Assembly: GCF_020532725.1 (NCBI RefSeq)
Contig: NZ_JAJAVC010000007.1
Span: 74,274 to 138,273, forward strand
Direction: 5' to 3'
DNA: 64,000 nucleotides
Origin: Methylobacillus arboreus
Lineage (GTDB): Bacteria; Pseudomonadota; Gammaproteobacteria; Burkholderiales; Methylophilaceae
Positions 9,287 to 17,175 of the stretch are shown piece by piece. The position numbers were made by a program, and so were the translations under genes. Within the stretch, counting starts at the first letter, position 1, and each line of letters opens with the position of its first letter. The notes below the pieces were generated by a model. The model saw nothing but the letters and a program-made list of their open reading frames with translations, made no database searches and was not told the DNA's origin.

Positions 9287-10009
9287 ATGGATTCTAAATG
9301 CATCGACTTACCCAATGTGGAAGTATCGTTGTTCAACAAGGCTACTATTGAGCAACTAACCCAATATACCCCCTCAACTCATCCACCCCGCATCCTCTTG
9401 CTGTATGGCTCTCTACGAGAACGCTCTTACAGTAAGTTACTGACACTGGAAGCTGCACGGCTGCTAGAAGCGCTGGGATGTGAAGTCAGGATATTTGATC
9501 CACACGGATTACCCTTGCCTGACGATGCCCCTGAAACTCATTCCAAGGTCGAGGAACTACGTGCTTTGGCATTGTGGGCAGAAGGGATGGTGTGGTGTTC
9601 ACCAGAGCGACATGGCGCTATGACAGGTATCATGAAAACCCAGATCGATTGGATACCACTATCAATTGGGGCTATACGCCCAACCCAAGGCAAGACTCTC
9701 GCTGTGATGGAAGTGTCGGGTGGCTCGCAGTCATTTAATGCAGTGAATCAAATGCGGGTGCTTGGCCGATGGATGCGTATGATCACGGTTCCCAATCAAT
9801 CTTCGGTTCCCAAAGCTTTCCAGGAGTTTGATGATGAGGGACGGATGAAACCATCCAGCCTTTATGATCGGGTGGTGGATGTGATGGAGGAGCTGGTTAA
9901 GTTCACTCTCCTGACCCGAGATATTTCTCCATTGCTGGTGGATCGATACAGCGAACGAAAGGAGTCATTTGAGGCTGCATCAAAAAGAGTGGGTTTAGGT
10001 TCGATTTGA
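9287..10009 (+). CDS. arsH: ArsH, NADPH-dependent FMN reductase of arsenic operon
   Basis: A 240-residue flavoprotein. The phosphate-binding loop [10 protein letters not shown] follows the LLLYG strand, and [18 protein letters not shown] is the characteristic FMN/tetramer region. ArsH oxidises trivalent organoarsenicals and can act as a quinone or azo reductase. I chose ATG 9287 because AAGGA at 9272-9276 lies 10 bases ahead; the earlier ATGs at 9251 and 9278 would overlap acr3 or the SD itself. It closes the arsR-arsC-acr3-arsH operon, giving resistance to arsenate, arsenite and methylated arsenicals. Confidence 0.92.
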   Translation: MDSKCIDLPNVEVSLFNKATIEQLTQYTPSTHPPRILLLYGSLRERSYSKLLTLEAARLLEALGCEVRIFDPHGLPLPDDAPETHSKVEELRALALWAEGMVWCSPERHGAMTGIMKTQIDWIPLSIGAIRPTQGKTLAVMEVSGGSQSFNAVNQMRVLGRWMRMITVPNQSSVPKAFQEFDDEGRMKPSSLYDRVVDVMEELVKFTLLTRDISPLLVDRYSERKESFEAASKRVGLGSI

Positions 10010-10146
10010 TTGCGTCTGAAATTAAATTGCAAATGACACTCACCATTTCTACTGCGGCAAGGGTCAACGGTTTAGGCACGGTGCGTTGTGTTGCCATGGT
10101 GTTCGTTTTCTGATGTCGCTAGGATTAAGCAGAAGAGAGTGTATGA

Positions 10147-10171
10147 ATGAGCCGATGAGGCGTCGGCTCAT
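10147..10171. terminator. Hairpin between arsH and the MipA gene
   Basis: Perfect 9-base arms ATGAGCCGA (10147-10155) and its complement (10163-10171) around a 7-base loop lie between the convergent genes. T-run is lacking, so termination is tentative. Nothing else is seen in 10010-10209. Confidence 0.4.
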
Positions 10172-10209
10172 GTTCATGAAGACCGATCACATCATCAATC
10201 CAGCTGTTT

Positions 10210-10995
10210 TTAAAACCCGATGGAGTAGCCTATGAAACCCATAGGTTGAGTCTTCGTCTCCACGATAGGACTGTCCGCTTGTTCATTACTAAGGCGGTTC
10301 ACAATCATTCCAAAGAATAAAGCATGATTTTCTTTGACGCTGTACATGCCATTAATTCCAAGCTGATACTGAACACCAGCACCTGCTTCATAGGCTTGCC
10401 GGCCCGGACGTACCTCATCTGCATCAACGCCAAAGTAATAGTCGTTGAACTTCTTGTCATTCCATTGGAGCCCTACCAAACCATTCAGGCGGAATTGACT
10501 TGAGCGATAAAGACTGCGAATAAACTGCAACTGAACATTTTGTCCCTTGCTGGCTCCGCCAACATCAAAGCCCCACTGTGCATTAACCGTACCGTAATCA
10601 GTTTGCCAGCGTAGTACTGGGCCAATATCGACGGAAAAGTCACGGTCATGCATGCCCTTGGTGCGGCTGCTATCATCGGCATCCCAACCAAATCTGGCGT
10701 CTGCAGACAACCCCAGCCGAATTCTCTTGTCGCTGGACTCAAGCAACCACATGCCAGCTTGCAGGCCATTCACATAGAAGCGATCTCCATAATTTGCATT
10801 GATTACTGGTAGTACGATAGCGCGTGAGTCCTTCGAGCCTGAGGTTTTGGGAATAAATCCAGCACCGACACCATACATATTTTTTTGCCGTGGCATGGCG
10901 GTTTCAGTTTGGCGGTCTATTTTTGACTCGGCCAGTGCGTTTGTATTCATCAGCGCTATACCTAACAGTCCTATTGCATAATTGATCGGTTTCAT
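10210..10995 (-). CDS. MipA/OmpV-family outer-membrane protein
   Basis: A 261-residue protein with a signal peptide ending NALA (about residue 22) and the beta-barrel signature of the MipA/OmpV family: alternating strands with YGVGAGFIPKTSGSKDSR near the N-terminus, GLSADARFGWDADD in the middle, and a terminal aromatic residue in FIGYSIGF, as needed for barrel insertion. Members scaffold murein enzymes or act as small porins. It lies at the 3' end of a minus-strand run with the truncated SIP gene and mlaA, hinting at an outer-membrane theme. Substrate is unknown. Confidence 0.88.
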   Translation of the reverse strand: MKPINYAIGLLGIALMNTNALAESKIDRQTETAMPRQKNMYGVGAGFIPKTSGSKDSRAIVLPVINANYGDRFYVNGLQAGMWLLESSDKRIRLGLSADARFGWDADDSSRTKGMHDRDFSVDIGPVLRWQTDYGTVNAQWGFDVGGASKGQNVQLQFIRSLYRSSQFRLNGLVGLQWNDKKFNDYYFGVDADEVRPGRQAYEAGAGVQYQLGINGMYSVKENHALFFGMIVNRLSNEQADSPIVETKTQPMGFIGYSIGF

Positions 10996-11057
10996 GGGTT
11001 TTATCGCTGCCTTTCGCTTAATAAATATTCAAGAACGTATAGATAATTAAAAAATTA

Positions 11058-11573
11058 CTACCAAAAACTTTTCTTTATTGGCCTGACCTCATAGCTTTTT
11101 CTTTGTATGCCGTGGCCATGAGATTGTTGTGGCCGGGTAAAAAGCGACACATTAATAGCGTGATGGTTAAGTAAGGAGTTCCCGACGGAGTCAAGAAACT
11201 CATGTTTGCCTGTGGCCCATACAAAGCCCTTGCCTCCGGGAATGTAGAGTTTCTCTAGGCTTTGTTTAAAATCCCGATTGTCATGAATGTTGTTGCGGTA
11301 AAACCACTCAATATAGGGAGTTGAATCAGTATCGAGGTATCTGCGCGTTTCAGGCGTATCGACTTCCAAGAATACTGCGACACGGCAATCGCCAGACAAA
11401 TGCCTGAGCTCCCTTTCGATGCCTGGTAATCCTGTCTCATCGCCAATTAACAGATACCAGTCAAAGCCGTGAGGCAACAGCAATAACTCTGCTGATTCAT
11501 CTTTACCTGGCACTTTGTCACTCACTTGGTTACGTACCTTTCCACGTGGCCATAAACTAGGGGCTTCAGGTAT
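11058..11573 (-). pseudogene. Siderophore-interacting protein, N-terminal FAD domain lost
   Basis: The frame from GTG 11525 gives 155 residues that match only the C-terminal NAD(P)H-binding half of siderophore-interacting proteins: DWYLLIGDETGLPGIERELR and a KGFVWATGKHEFLDSV segment. Upstream of the GTG the same frame continues as LWPRGKVRNQ, the residual end of the FAD domain, back to an in-frame TGA near 11570. The first roughly 100 residues, including the FAD-binding RxYT region, are gone. The break falls at the end of the mlaA gene. Either a pseudogene or a repurposed single-domain protein; loss of ferric-chelate reductase activity is expected. Confidence 0.75.
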
Positions 11574-12452
11574 CTATTTATCCTCGTTGATCTGATTCGT
11601 TCGCCTTGTGATCCACGCATCCCGCACCATGATGTATTCATCAACTGCTTGGTGTCGCAATTCATCGTAAGGCAGCATGCGGGTACGGGCGTCTGTCAAT
11701 TGCGCGATGTTCATGCCAAGCACGACATTACTATTATCAATTTGATTGATTGGTGATAACGGCTGGTCTCCTACTATTCCCACCATGTCGCGCAACGTGC
11801 GTGGGCCAAGCAGCGGGGCTACAAAGTAACGAGATTCGTCCCAACCCCATACCGCAAGCGTTTGTCCAAAGTCTTCATAACCTTTGGGCAATCCAAAATA
11901 GGTTGCTGGGTCATACAGGCCCGCGATCCCCAGAGTTGTATTCATCACAAAACGGCCTAAAGACTTGATACTGTTTAGCGGCTTGCCTTGTAGGGCCTGG
12001 TTTACAGCTGTTCCTGGTTCTCTGAGGTTTGAAAAGAATCTGCTCACACATCCCTGCACATAGGTTGGTGTCACCGTGTCATAGGTCACTGCCAATGGAC
12101 GGGCAACGTACTTATCAAAGCCATTATTGAACTCATACATGCTTCGGTTATAGCCTTCCCAAGGGTCAGCGATTTCAGCCTGGTCTATCAATTCATCATC
12201 ATCCAGATCGGCGCTTTGCTCAGAGGCAGAGGAAACGCCAGAGGTTGCAAAGTCATTAATTGAGCCACTTCCTGGAAGCGGTAAATTCACAGCAAGTCTT
12301 AACGGGGGTTCTTTTTTGGTGACCTTGCTTTTCCAGCTGGCCTGCTCTTCCTGGACAGGAGGTGCCTGAAAAGTGTCTGAATGCACAGATTCGGTTGCAT
12401 GGGCCACATTCACAAATAGTGGCAGCAGGGCAAGGAGGTAACGGCTTTTCAT
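11574..12452 (-). CDS. mlaA: MlaA/VacJ-family phospholipid-transport protein without lipobox
   Basis: A 292-residue protein. After a signal peptide (LLALLPLFVNVAHA, residues about 6-19) comes an 80-residue low-complexity acidic region and then the MlaA core beginning DPWEGYNRSMYEFNN, with LREPGTAVNQALQG, GRFVMNTTLGIAGLYDPA and GPRTLRDMVG. MlaA removes misplaced phospholipids from the outer leaflet of the outer membrane. Usual MlaA proteins are lipoproteins, but here the signal peptide has no cysteine, so it would be released as a soluble periplasmic protein. mlaFEDCB is not nearby, so this may be a specialised paralogue. Confidence 0.88.
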   Translation of the reverse strand: MKSRYLLALLPLFVNVAHATESVHSDTFQAPPVQEEQASWKSKVTKKEPPLRLAVNLPLPGSGSINDFATSGVSSASEQSADLDDDELIDQAEIADPWEGYNRSMYEFNNGFDKYVARPLAVTYDTVTPTYVQGCVSRFFSNLREPGTAVNQALQGKPLNSIKSLGRFVMNTTLGIAGLYDPATYFGLPKGYEDFGQTLAVWGWDESRYFVAPLLGPRTLRDMVGIVGDQPLSPINQIDNSNVVLGMNIAQLTDARTRMLPYDELRHQAVDEYIMVRDAWITRRTNQINEDK

Positions 12453-12507
12453 TTGCGGAGCCTTTCAAATTGAGAGTGTGGGTGATGGAATGACAGAAAG
12501 GGGCGGT

Positions 12508-13176
12508 TTACCCATATGCCCGCATAAACACATCAATCGCCCGAGCTACGATTTCTGGGATAGTGCTCTTATCAAGCGCTGTCACAACATTGAACAACCC
12601 TGCCTGATATACCTCTGCCTGAAGCAATCCAAAGTAATGGCAAGCAACAACATGAGGGTCGGCTTGACGTAAACGACCAGCCTGAATATGAGGAGCAAAG
12701 TAATGCTGCAGATAGACGATTGCCCTGGCCGGACCTTGTTCATAGAAGGTTTTGCCCACATCGGAACTCACTGAGGCGGCAATGACCATGCGTTGCACAG
12801 CAAATGATTGGGGGGTGTGGAAGGTTTCAAGAACATGCTCACCAAACCTGGTCAGTGTCAGCCTGATATCTTCATCCGGGTTGAGTAAGCCTAGGGTATC
12901 TACTGCCTCTACGGCTGATTGTTTATCAGCCGGAACGCCGCCACTGGTATGAACAATCGACATCATATTGCCACCCTGGTCGCTAGCAGAACGATGGATC
13001 AATTCCGTGAACAAGGCTTCTTTAGATTTGAAGTATCGATATAAGGTTGCTTTCGAGCTGCCCACTTTTGCAGCAATCACATCCATCGAGGCTTGGTCAA
13101 AGCTCATTTCTTGAAAGACTTCCGCAGCGGCAGCTAAAAAAGCTTCACGGCGTGCGTTTGTTTTAACTCTTACCAT
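12508..13176 (-). CDS. TetR/AcrR-family transcriptional regulator
   Basis: A 222-residue TetR-type repressor. The N-terminal helix-turn-helix reads AFLAAAAEVFQEMSFDQASM, then VIAAKVGSSKATLYRYFKSKEAL, followed by an effector domain of the type seen in AefR-like regulators. Start ATG 13176 is preferred: GGAG lies 6 bases upstream, whereas ATG 13239 would sit only about 5 bases from the predicted transcription start. The palindrome at 13245-13266 overlaps its promoter, so it is probably autoregulated. It is transcribed toward mlaA, 55 bases apart, and may control the mlaA/SIP/MipA run. Confidence 0.9.
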   Translation of the reverse strand: MVRVKTNARREAFLAAAAEVFQEMSFDQASMDVIAAKVGSSKATLYRYFKSKEALFTELIHRSASDQGGNMMSIVHTSGGVPADKQSAVEAVDTLGLLNPDEDIRLTLTRFGEHVLETFHTPQSFAVQRMVIAASVSSDVGKTFYEQGPARAIVYLQHYFAPHIQAGRLRQADPHVVACHYFGLLQAEVYQAGLFNVVTALDKSTIPEIVARAIDVFMRAYG

Positions 13177-13244
13177 TGGGTGCTCCACATCATTGATCTT
13201 GGCAGATGGCAAATTCAGTTTGGAATTAAATGCCATCAAACCTT

Positions 13245-13266
13245 AACGAAACTATACGGTTTCGTT
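13245..13266. promoter_or_regulatory. TetR operator
   Basis: Perfect 8-base arms AACGAAAC (13245-13252) and GTTTCGTT (13259-13266) with a 6-base centre cover the -10 of the tetR-type promoter. Spacing suits a TetR dimer. Confidence 0.65.
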
Positions 13267-13279
13267 TTGTTGTGGTCAA
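13251..13279 (-). promoter_or_regulatory. Promoter of the TetR-family gene
   Basis: On the minus strand TTGACC (13279-13274), 17 bases, TATAGT (13256-13251). The start would be near 13244, giving a 68-base leader to the preferred ATG at 13176. Confidence 0.55.
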
Positions 13280-13477
13280 TGGTTGAGTTAAATTAATTAC
13301 GTAATATTGTATCGGGAGAGTCTTGGGATGGTTTTAAAGCCCAGAATGTGTCCATTCCCGTAGCTAACTGAATCTGGACCTGGATTGTAAAAAGCAATTA
13401 AATCTGAAGTGAATTTGCAAACTTTGCAAAGGCTGAATGAACAGTGGATGTGATTGGTTATTCAGTCTGTATAAACA

Positions 13478-13510
13478 ATCAGGCCCAATCAATCAAAGAT
13501 TGGGCCTGAT
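13478..13510 (-). terminator. Terminator downstream of xenA
   Basis: Perfect 13-base arms (13478-13490 and 13498-13510, with ATCAGGCCCAATC on the left) and a 7-base loop lie 30 bases past the xenA stop. The minus strand continues TGTTTAT. The rest of the gap 13280-13477 shows nothing recognisable. Confidence 0.7.
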
Positions 13511-13539
13511 CGTGCTGGAACAAAAGGAAGGCTACCTAA

Positions 13540-14649
13540 CTATTTACTTTGTTTAGGATCGTGATAGCGGGCCAGCCAATGCGCATAAGGCGCTGGAAGC
13601 ACCCAAGCCGGGTTCTCCTTGCCCAGGTCTTTAGCCGCTTGATAAGTCCAGTGCGGGTTCTCAAGGTGTGCACGGCCTATCATGGCCAGGTCCAGCTGTT
13701 CATTGCGTATTGCCTGGTCAGCCAGATCTGGCGCTCCAAAGCCCCATGCAGATGAAACGGGTATCCGGGCTTCATTTCTCACACGTTGAGCAATCGGGCC
13801 CAGAAATGCAGGCCCCCAGGGGATATTGGCATCAGGCGTGCTGAACCCGATGCTGACGCTAAGCATATCCAACCCCAGCTCACGCCAATTGTTCACCAAT
13901 TGAATGGACTCTCCCAGCGTCTGTTCATCTTGTCCGTCAAATTCCAGTACCCCGAAACGGGCGGTCAACGGCAGGTTTTCTGGCCAGGCATCGCGCACGG
14001 CGGCAAGCGTTTCGCGCGTGAAACGGCCTCTGTTCTCAAGATTGCCGCCATATTCATCCGTGCGGAGGTTGGAATGGGTTGATGTGAAACTTTGCGCCAG
14101 GTAACCATGTGCAAAGTGCAATTCCAGCCATTCAAAGCCTGCTGCATAAGCACGGCGGGCCGCATCCGCAAAGTTGCGCTGCACGCGTTGAATATCCTCA
14201 ATCGTCATTTCTTCCGGTACGCGCGGCAGTCCGCCTCCAAACGCCTTGGCGGACGGGCCTATGGGTTGCCACCCGCGTGCGTCGGTTTCAGGGATGTGGT
14301 CGTCGCCTTCCCAAGGAATATTTGCGCTTGCCTTGCGGCCTGCATGGGCGATCTGAATCCCCGGCACGGCACCGGCAGCCTTGATCAACGCTGCAATCTC
14401 GCGCAGTTGGTCAGCCTGGGCGTCATTCCAGATACCCAGGCAATGAGGCGTGATACGTCCTTCTGGGGCGACAGCCGTGGCCTCGACGACGACCAGCCCG
14501 CTGCCGCCACGGGCCAATGTTGCATAATGGGCTTTATGCCAATCATTGGCCAAGCCATCGGTTGCCATATATTGGCACATGGGAGGTACCGCGATGCGGT
14601 TCCTTAATTCGACATCTTTCAATTTGTATGAAGAAAACAGGTCTGCCAT
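13540..14649 (-). CDS. xenA: Old-yellow-enzyme-family xenobiotic reductase, XenA type
   Basis: A 369-residue FMN-dependent ene-reductase. It opens DLFSSYKLKDVELRNRIAVPP and carries the redox-tuning C25 in MCQYM, HAGRKASA, the substrate-binding HFAHGYLAQSF pair of histidines, SVSIGFSTPDANIPWGPAF and the C-terminal LPAPYAHWLARY. These match Pseudomonas XenA and Bacillus YqjM closely. It reduces activated C=C bonds, nitro compounds and nitrate esters with NADPH. It is divergent from an ArsR-type repressor with a shared palindrome, so induction by electrophiles is likely. Confidence 0.93.
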   Translation of the reverse strand: MADLFSSYKLKDVELRNRIAVPPMCQYMATDGLANDWHKAHYATLARGGSGLVVVEATAVAPEGRITPHCLGIWNDAQADQLREIAALIKAAGAVPGIQIAHAGRKASANIPWEGDDHIPETDARGWQPIGPSAKAFGGGLPRVPEEMTIEDIQRVQRNFADAARRAYAAGFEWLELHFAHGYLAQSFTSTHSNLRTDEYGGNLENRGRFTRETLAAVRDAWPENLPLTARFGVLEFDGQDEQTLGESIQLVNNWRELGLDMLSVSIGFSTPDANIPWGPAFLGPIAQRVRNEARIPVSSAWGFGAPDLADQAIRNEQLDLAMIGRAHLENPHWTYQAAKDLGKENPAWVLPAPYAHWLARYHDPKQSK

Positions 14650-14719
14650 GGTAATTCCTCTTGGTTGTTAATGTTGAGGTGGTGTTGTGTCACTATTGCC
14701 TTCACTTCAACAGGATTGA

Positions 14720-14751
14720 TTCTATAGTTCCAATATATTCGAACTATAGAA
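14720..14751. promoter_or_regulatory. Operator between xenA and its ArsR-type regulator
   Basis: A 32-base near-perfect palindrome: 11-base arms TTCTATAGTTC (14720-14730) and GAACTATAGAA (14741-14751); the centre AATATATT is itself symmetric, leaving one C-C mismatch pair. TATAAT at 14753-14758 is the -10 for the rightward arsR-type gene. Confidence 0.7.
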
Positions 14752-14781
14752 ATATAATAATAGCTATGTTAAATTTTGTCC

Positions 14782-15093
14782 ATGAGGCAAATTAAGCATC
14801 CCCCAATCGAGCAGGTCGAGCTGACAGATATCATGTATGCGCTTTCCGACCCTGCCCGGCTCGAGATAGTGGGGCTCCTGGCAAAAGAAGGGCGACAAAT
14901 GACATGCGGCGAGCTGGAGTTGAACCGCCCTAAATCAAGCATGTCGCATCATTTCAAGATATTACGCAGCGCCGGGCTTGTCGAAACCATTATTGATGGT
15001 AAAGAGCATTTGAATTCCTTGCGACTTGCCGAGATCGAGCAAAAATTCCCCGGGGTATTGAATGCTGTACTCAAGGCAATAGCTTCTCCTTAG
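14782..15093 (+). CDS. ArsR-family repressor divergent from xenA
   Basis: A 103-residue winged-helix regulator starting at ATG 14782 (a TTG six bases earlier is possible but unneeded). It shows YALSDPARLEIVGLL, the recognition helix KSSMSHHFKILRSAGLV and a short wing ending KEHLNSLR. Only one cysteine (about C41, in MTCGELEL) is present, so metal sensing is unlikely and a thiol or ligand switch is more plausible. It is a paralogue of the regulator at 1127-1444. Related ArsR-like proteins often repress oxidoreductases for quinones and electrophiles, fitting xenA next door. Confidence 0.88.
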   Translation: MRQIKHPPIEQVELTDIMYALSDPARLEIVGLLAKEGRQMTCGELELNRPKSSMSHHFKILRSAGLVETIIDGKEHLNSLRLAEIEQKFPGVLNAVLKAIASP

Positions 15094-15300
15094 CTAGGCA
15101 GGCCAAAGCCGGAGTGCAATAGCCGGTTGCATCTTTGTAATCGTTTCATTTGAAGTGCCCGGAAGCATCTTTGATGCATTGGTGCAAATCTGAAAATTCA
15201 GTAACGAACATTTTCCAGGGAATGCTGGGATGATCCGATAAAGAATTGTGTAGTGCTTTATAATCCCATATTCAATGTTTTGTAAGCGCGGGAGTGGTGA

Positions 15301-15846
15301 ATGTCGGATGAATTCGCGGATATGGCAATTCAGCAGCTGCATTTGAGTTATAGCGGCCATCAGGACCGCATGTTGCTGAAAGTCAGCCTGGCTGATGAAA
15401 CTGAGCTGAATGCCTGGTTGACGCGGCGTGTGGTGCGGGTGCTATGGGGGTTGTTGCAGGACAGCGAACTGTCGCCCATGCCCATGCATGACGTGCTGGC
15501 GGTGACTGCCGAAGAGTTGCTTGAGCATTTCAACCAAGAGGTTGTCAGCCTGCCCTTGATCAAGGGCATCAACCTTTCCGGCGCCTATCACGACCAGAAG
15601 CCGGCAGGGGAGGAACCGCCCGTGCTGATTACCGATTGCAAGCTGGTGCATATGGATCATATGGAGTCCATGCTGGATTTGTACAGCCAGGCTGGTGAGG
15701 TTTATAGCATTGCGATGACCGCAGAGCTGAACCATGCCCTGAGCAGCATGTTGCAACTGGCGACGCAAGAGGCCGCCTGGGACCTGGGGCTGAGAACCGA
15801 CCGCATTGTGCTGGCTGACGAGGCAGCCCAGCACGTCCTGCATTAA
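15301..15846 (+). CDS. Unrecognised 181-residue soluble protein ahead of bioA
   Basis: I do not recognise the family. The protein is acidic, has no signal peptide or membrane segment, and is rich in Leu, Met and His (LVHMDHMESMLDLY). It is predicted mixed alpha/beta, with a first half of strands (QLHLSYSGHQDRMLLKVSL) and a helical end. It starts at ATG 15301 and ends 18 bases before bioA, so co-transcription is likely, but nothing ties it to biotin. Codon use matches the neighbours. The 207-base gap before it, 15094-15300, shows no clear element. Confidence 0.7.
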   Translation: MSDEFADMAIQQLHLSYSGHQDRMLLKVSLADETELNAWLTRRVVRVLWGLLQDSELSPMPMHDVLAVTAEELLEHFNQEVVSLPLIKGINLSGAYHDQKPAGEEPPVLITDCKLVHMDHMESMLDLYSQAGEVYSIAMTAELNHALSSMLQLATQEAAWDLGLRTDRIVLADEAAQHVLH

Positions 15847-15864
15847 TCTACTGGCTCCGGTTTA

Positions 15865-17175
15865 ATGGTATCCGGCAACCAATCCCTGTTACAGCGCAGC
15901 CATGCCAGTGTCTGGCATCCATGCACGCAGATGAAGCAGCATGAAGCGCTGCCGCTGGTGCCCGTCAGGCGTGGCGATGGCGTCTGGCTGGAAGACTTCG
16001 ACGGCAAGCGTTATCTGGATGGAGTAAGTTCCTGGTGGGTCAACCTTTTCGGCCATAACCATCCTCATATCAAGGCGGCGATTGTCGCGCAACTCGACCA
16101 GCTTGAGCATGTGATCCTGGCTGGTTTTACCCATGAACCGGTCGTGCGGCTTTCAGAACAGCTGTCTGCGCTGACCGGCCTCGGCCATAGTTTTTATGCT
16201 TCTGATGGTGCCTCGGCTACCGAAATCGCGCTCAAAATGAGCTTTCACTACTGGCGCAATGGCGGCCAGCACGGCAAGACGCGCTTCATCAGCCTGAAAA
16301 ACGGCTATCACGGGGAAACCCTGGGTTCGCTTTCCGTGACGGATGTGGATTTATTCAAGGATACTTACGCACCGTTGCTGCGAGAATCCGTGCAATTGCC
16401 CAGTCCCGATTGGCGGCTTGCCGAGCCCGGCGAAAGTGCCGAGCAATATGCCTTGCGCTGTGCCGATCGGGCGGAGGAGTATATTGCCGCTCATCATGCT
16501 GTAATTGCAGCCTTGATCCTCGAACCATTGGTGCAGTGCGCCACAGGCATGGCGATGCATCATCCGGTTTATTTGCGGCGTTTGCGTGCGCTATGCGACC
16601 AATATCATGTGCACTTGATTGCCGATGAAATCGCCGTGGGGTTTGGCCGCACCGGTACCATGTTCGCCTCGGAACAGGCAGGCATCCGGCCGGATTTCCT
16701 GTGTTTGTCCAAAGGGATTACAGGCGGCTATTTGCCGCTTTCCGTTGTGCAGACTACAGATGAAGTGTATCGCGCTTTTTATGATGACAGCGTTGCGCGC
16801 GGTTTCTTGCATTCCCACAGTTACACCGGCAATGCCTTAGCCTGCAGTGCGGCATTGGCAACGCTGGAAATTTTCGCGCAACAGGATGTGCTGGCAAGCA
16901 ACCGCAGCAAGGCTGCTTACCTCAACAGGCAACTGGTCGATTGGGCCGATCTGCCCATTGTCCACTTGCGCAATACCGGCATGATCTGGGCATTTGACGT
17001 CACTTCCGGCCAGGCCGGCTTTCAGCAGCGCTTCTACCAGGCTGTGCTGCAGCGTGGCTTGCTGCTGCGGCCAGTCGGTAACACGGTGTATTTCATGCCG
17101 CCTTATGTCATTAGCGAAAGCGAAATTGACTGGATGCTGGAACAAACCTTGGGCGCCCTTAAGGAATGCATATGA
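15865..17175 (+). CDS. bioA: Adenosylmethionine-8-amino-7-oxononanoate aminotransferase
   Basis: A 436-residue class III PLP aminotransferase. Diagnostic BioA features are the N-terminal VWHPCTQMK, the DGVSSWWVN motif near 52-60, FYASDGASATEIALKM, the DEIAVGFGRTG motif (D254) and the PLP lysine K283 in LSKGITGGYLPLS. It converts KAPA to DAPA in biotin synthesis using S-adenosylmethionine as amino donor. The other bio genes are not in this window. Its stop overlaps the start region of the next gene. Confidence 0.95.
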   Translation: MVSGNQSLLQRSHASVWHPCTQMKQHEALPLVPVRRGDGVWLEDFDGKRYLDGVSSWWVNLFGHNHPHIKAAIVAQLDQLEHVILAGFTHEPVVRLSEQLSALTGLGHSFYASDGASATEIALKMSFHYWRNGGQHGKTRFISLKNGYHGETLGSLSVTDVDLFKDTYAPLLRESVQLPSPDWRLAEPGESAEQYALRCADRAEEYIAAHHAVIAALILEPLVQCATGMAMHHPVYLRRLRALCDQYHVHLIADEIAVGFGRTGTMFASEQAGIRPDFLCLSKGITGGYLPLSVVQTTDEVYRAFYDDSVARGFLHSHSYTGNALACSAALATLEIFAQQDVLASNRSKAAYLNRQLVDWADLPIVHLRNTGMIWAFDVTSGQAGFQQRFYQAVLQRGLLLRPVGNTVYFMPPYVISESEIDWMLEQTLGALKECI

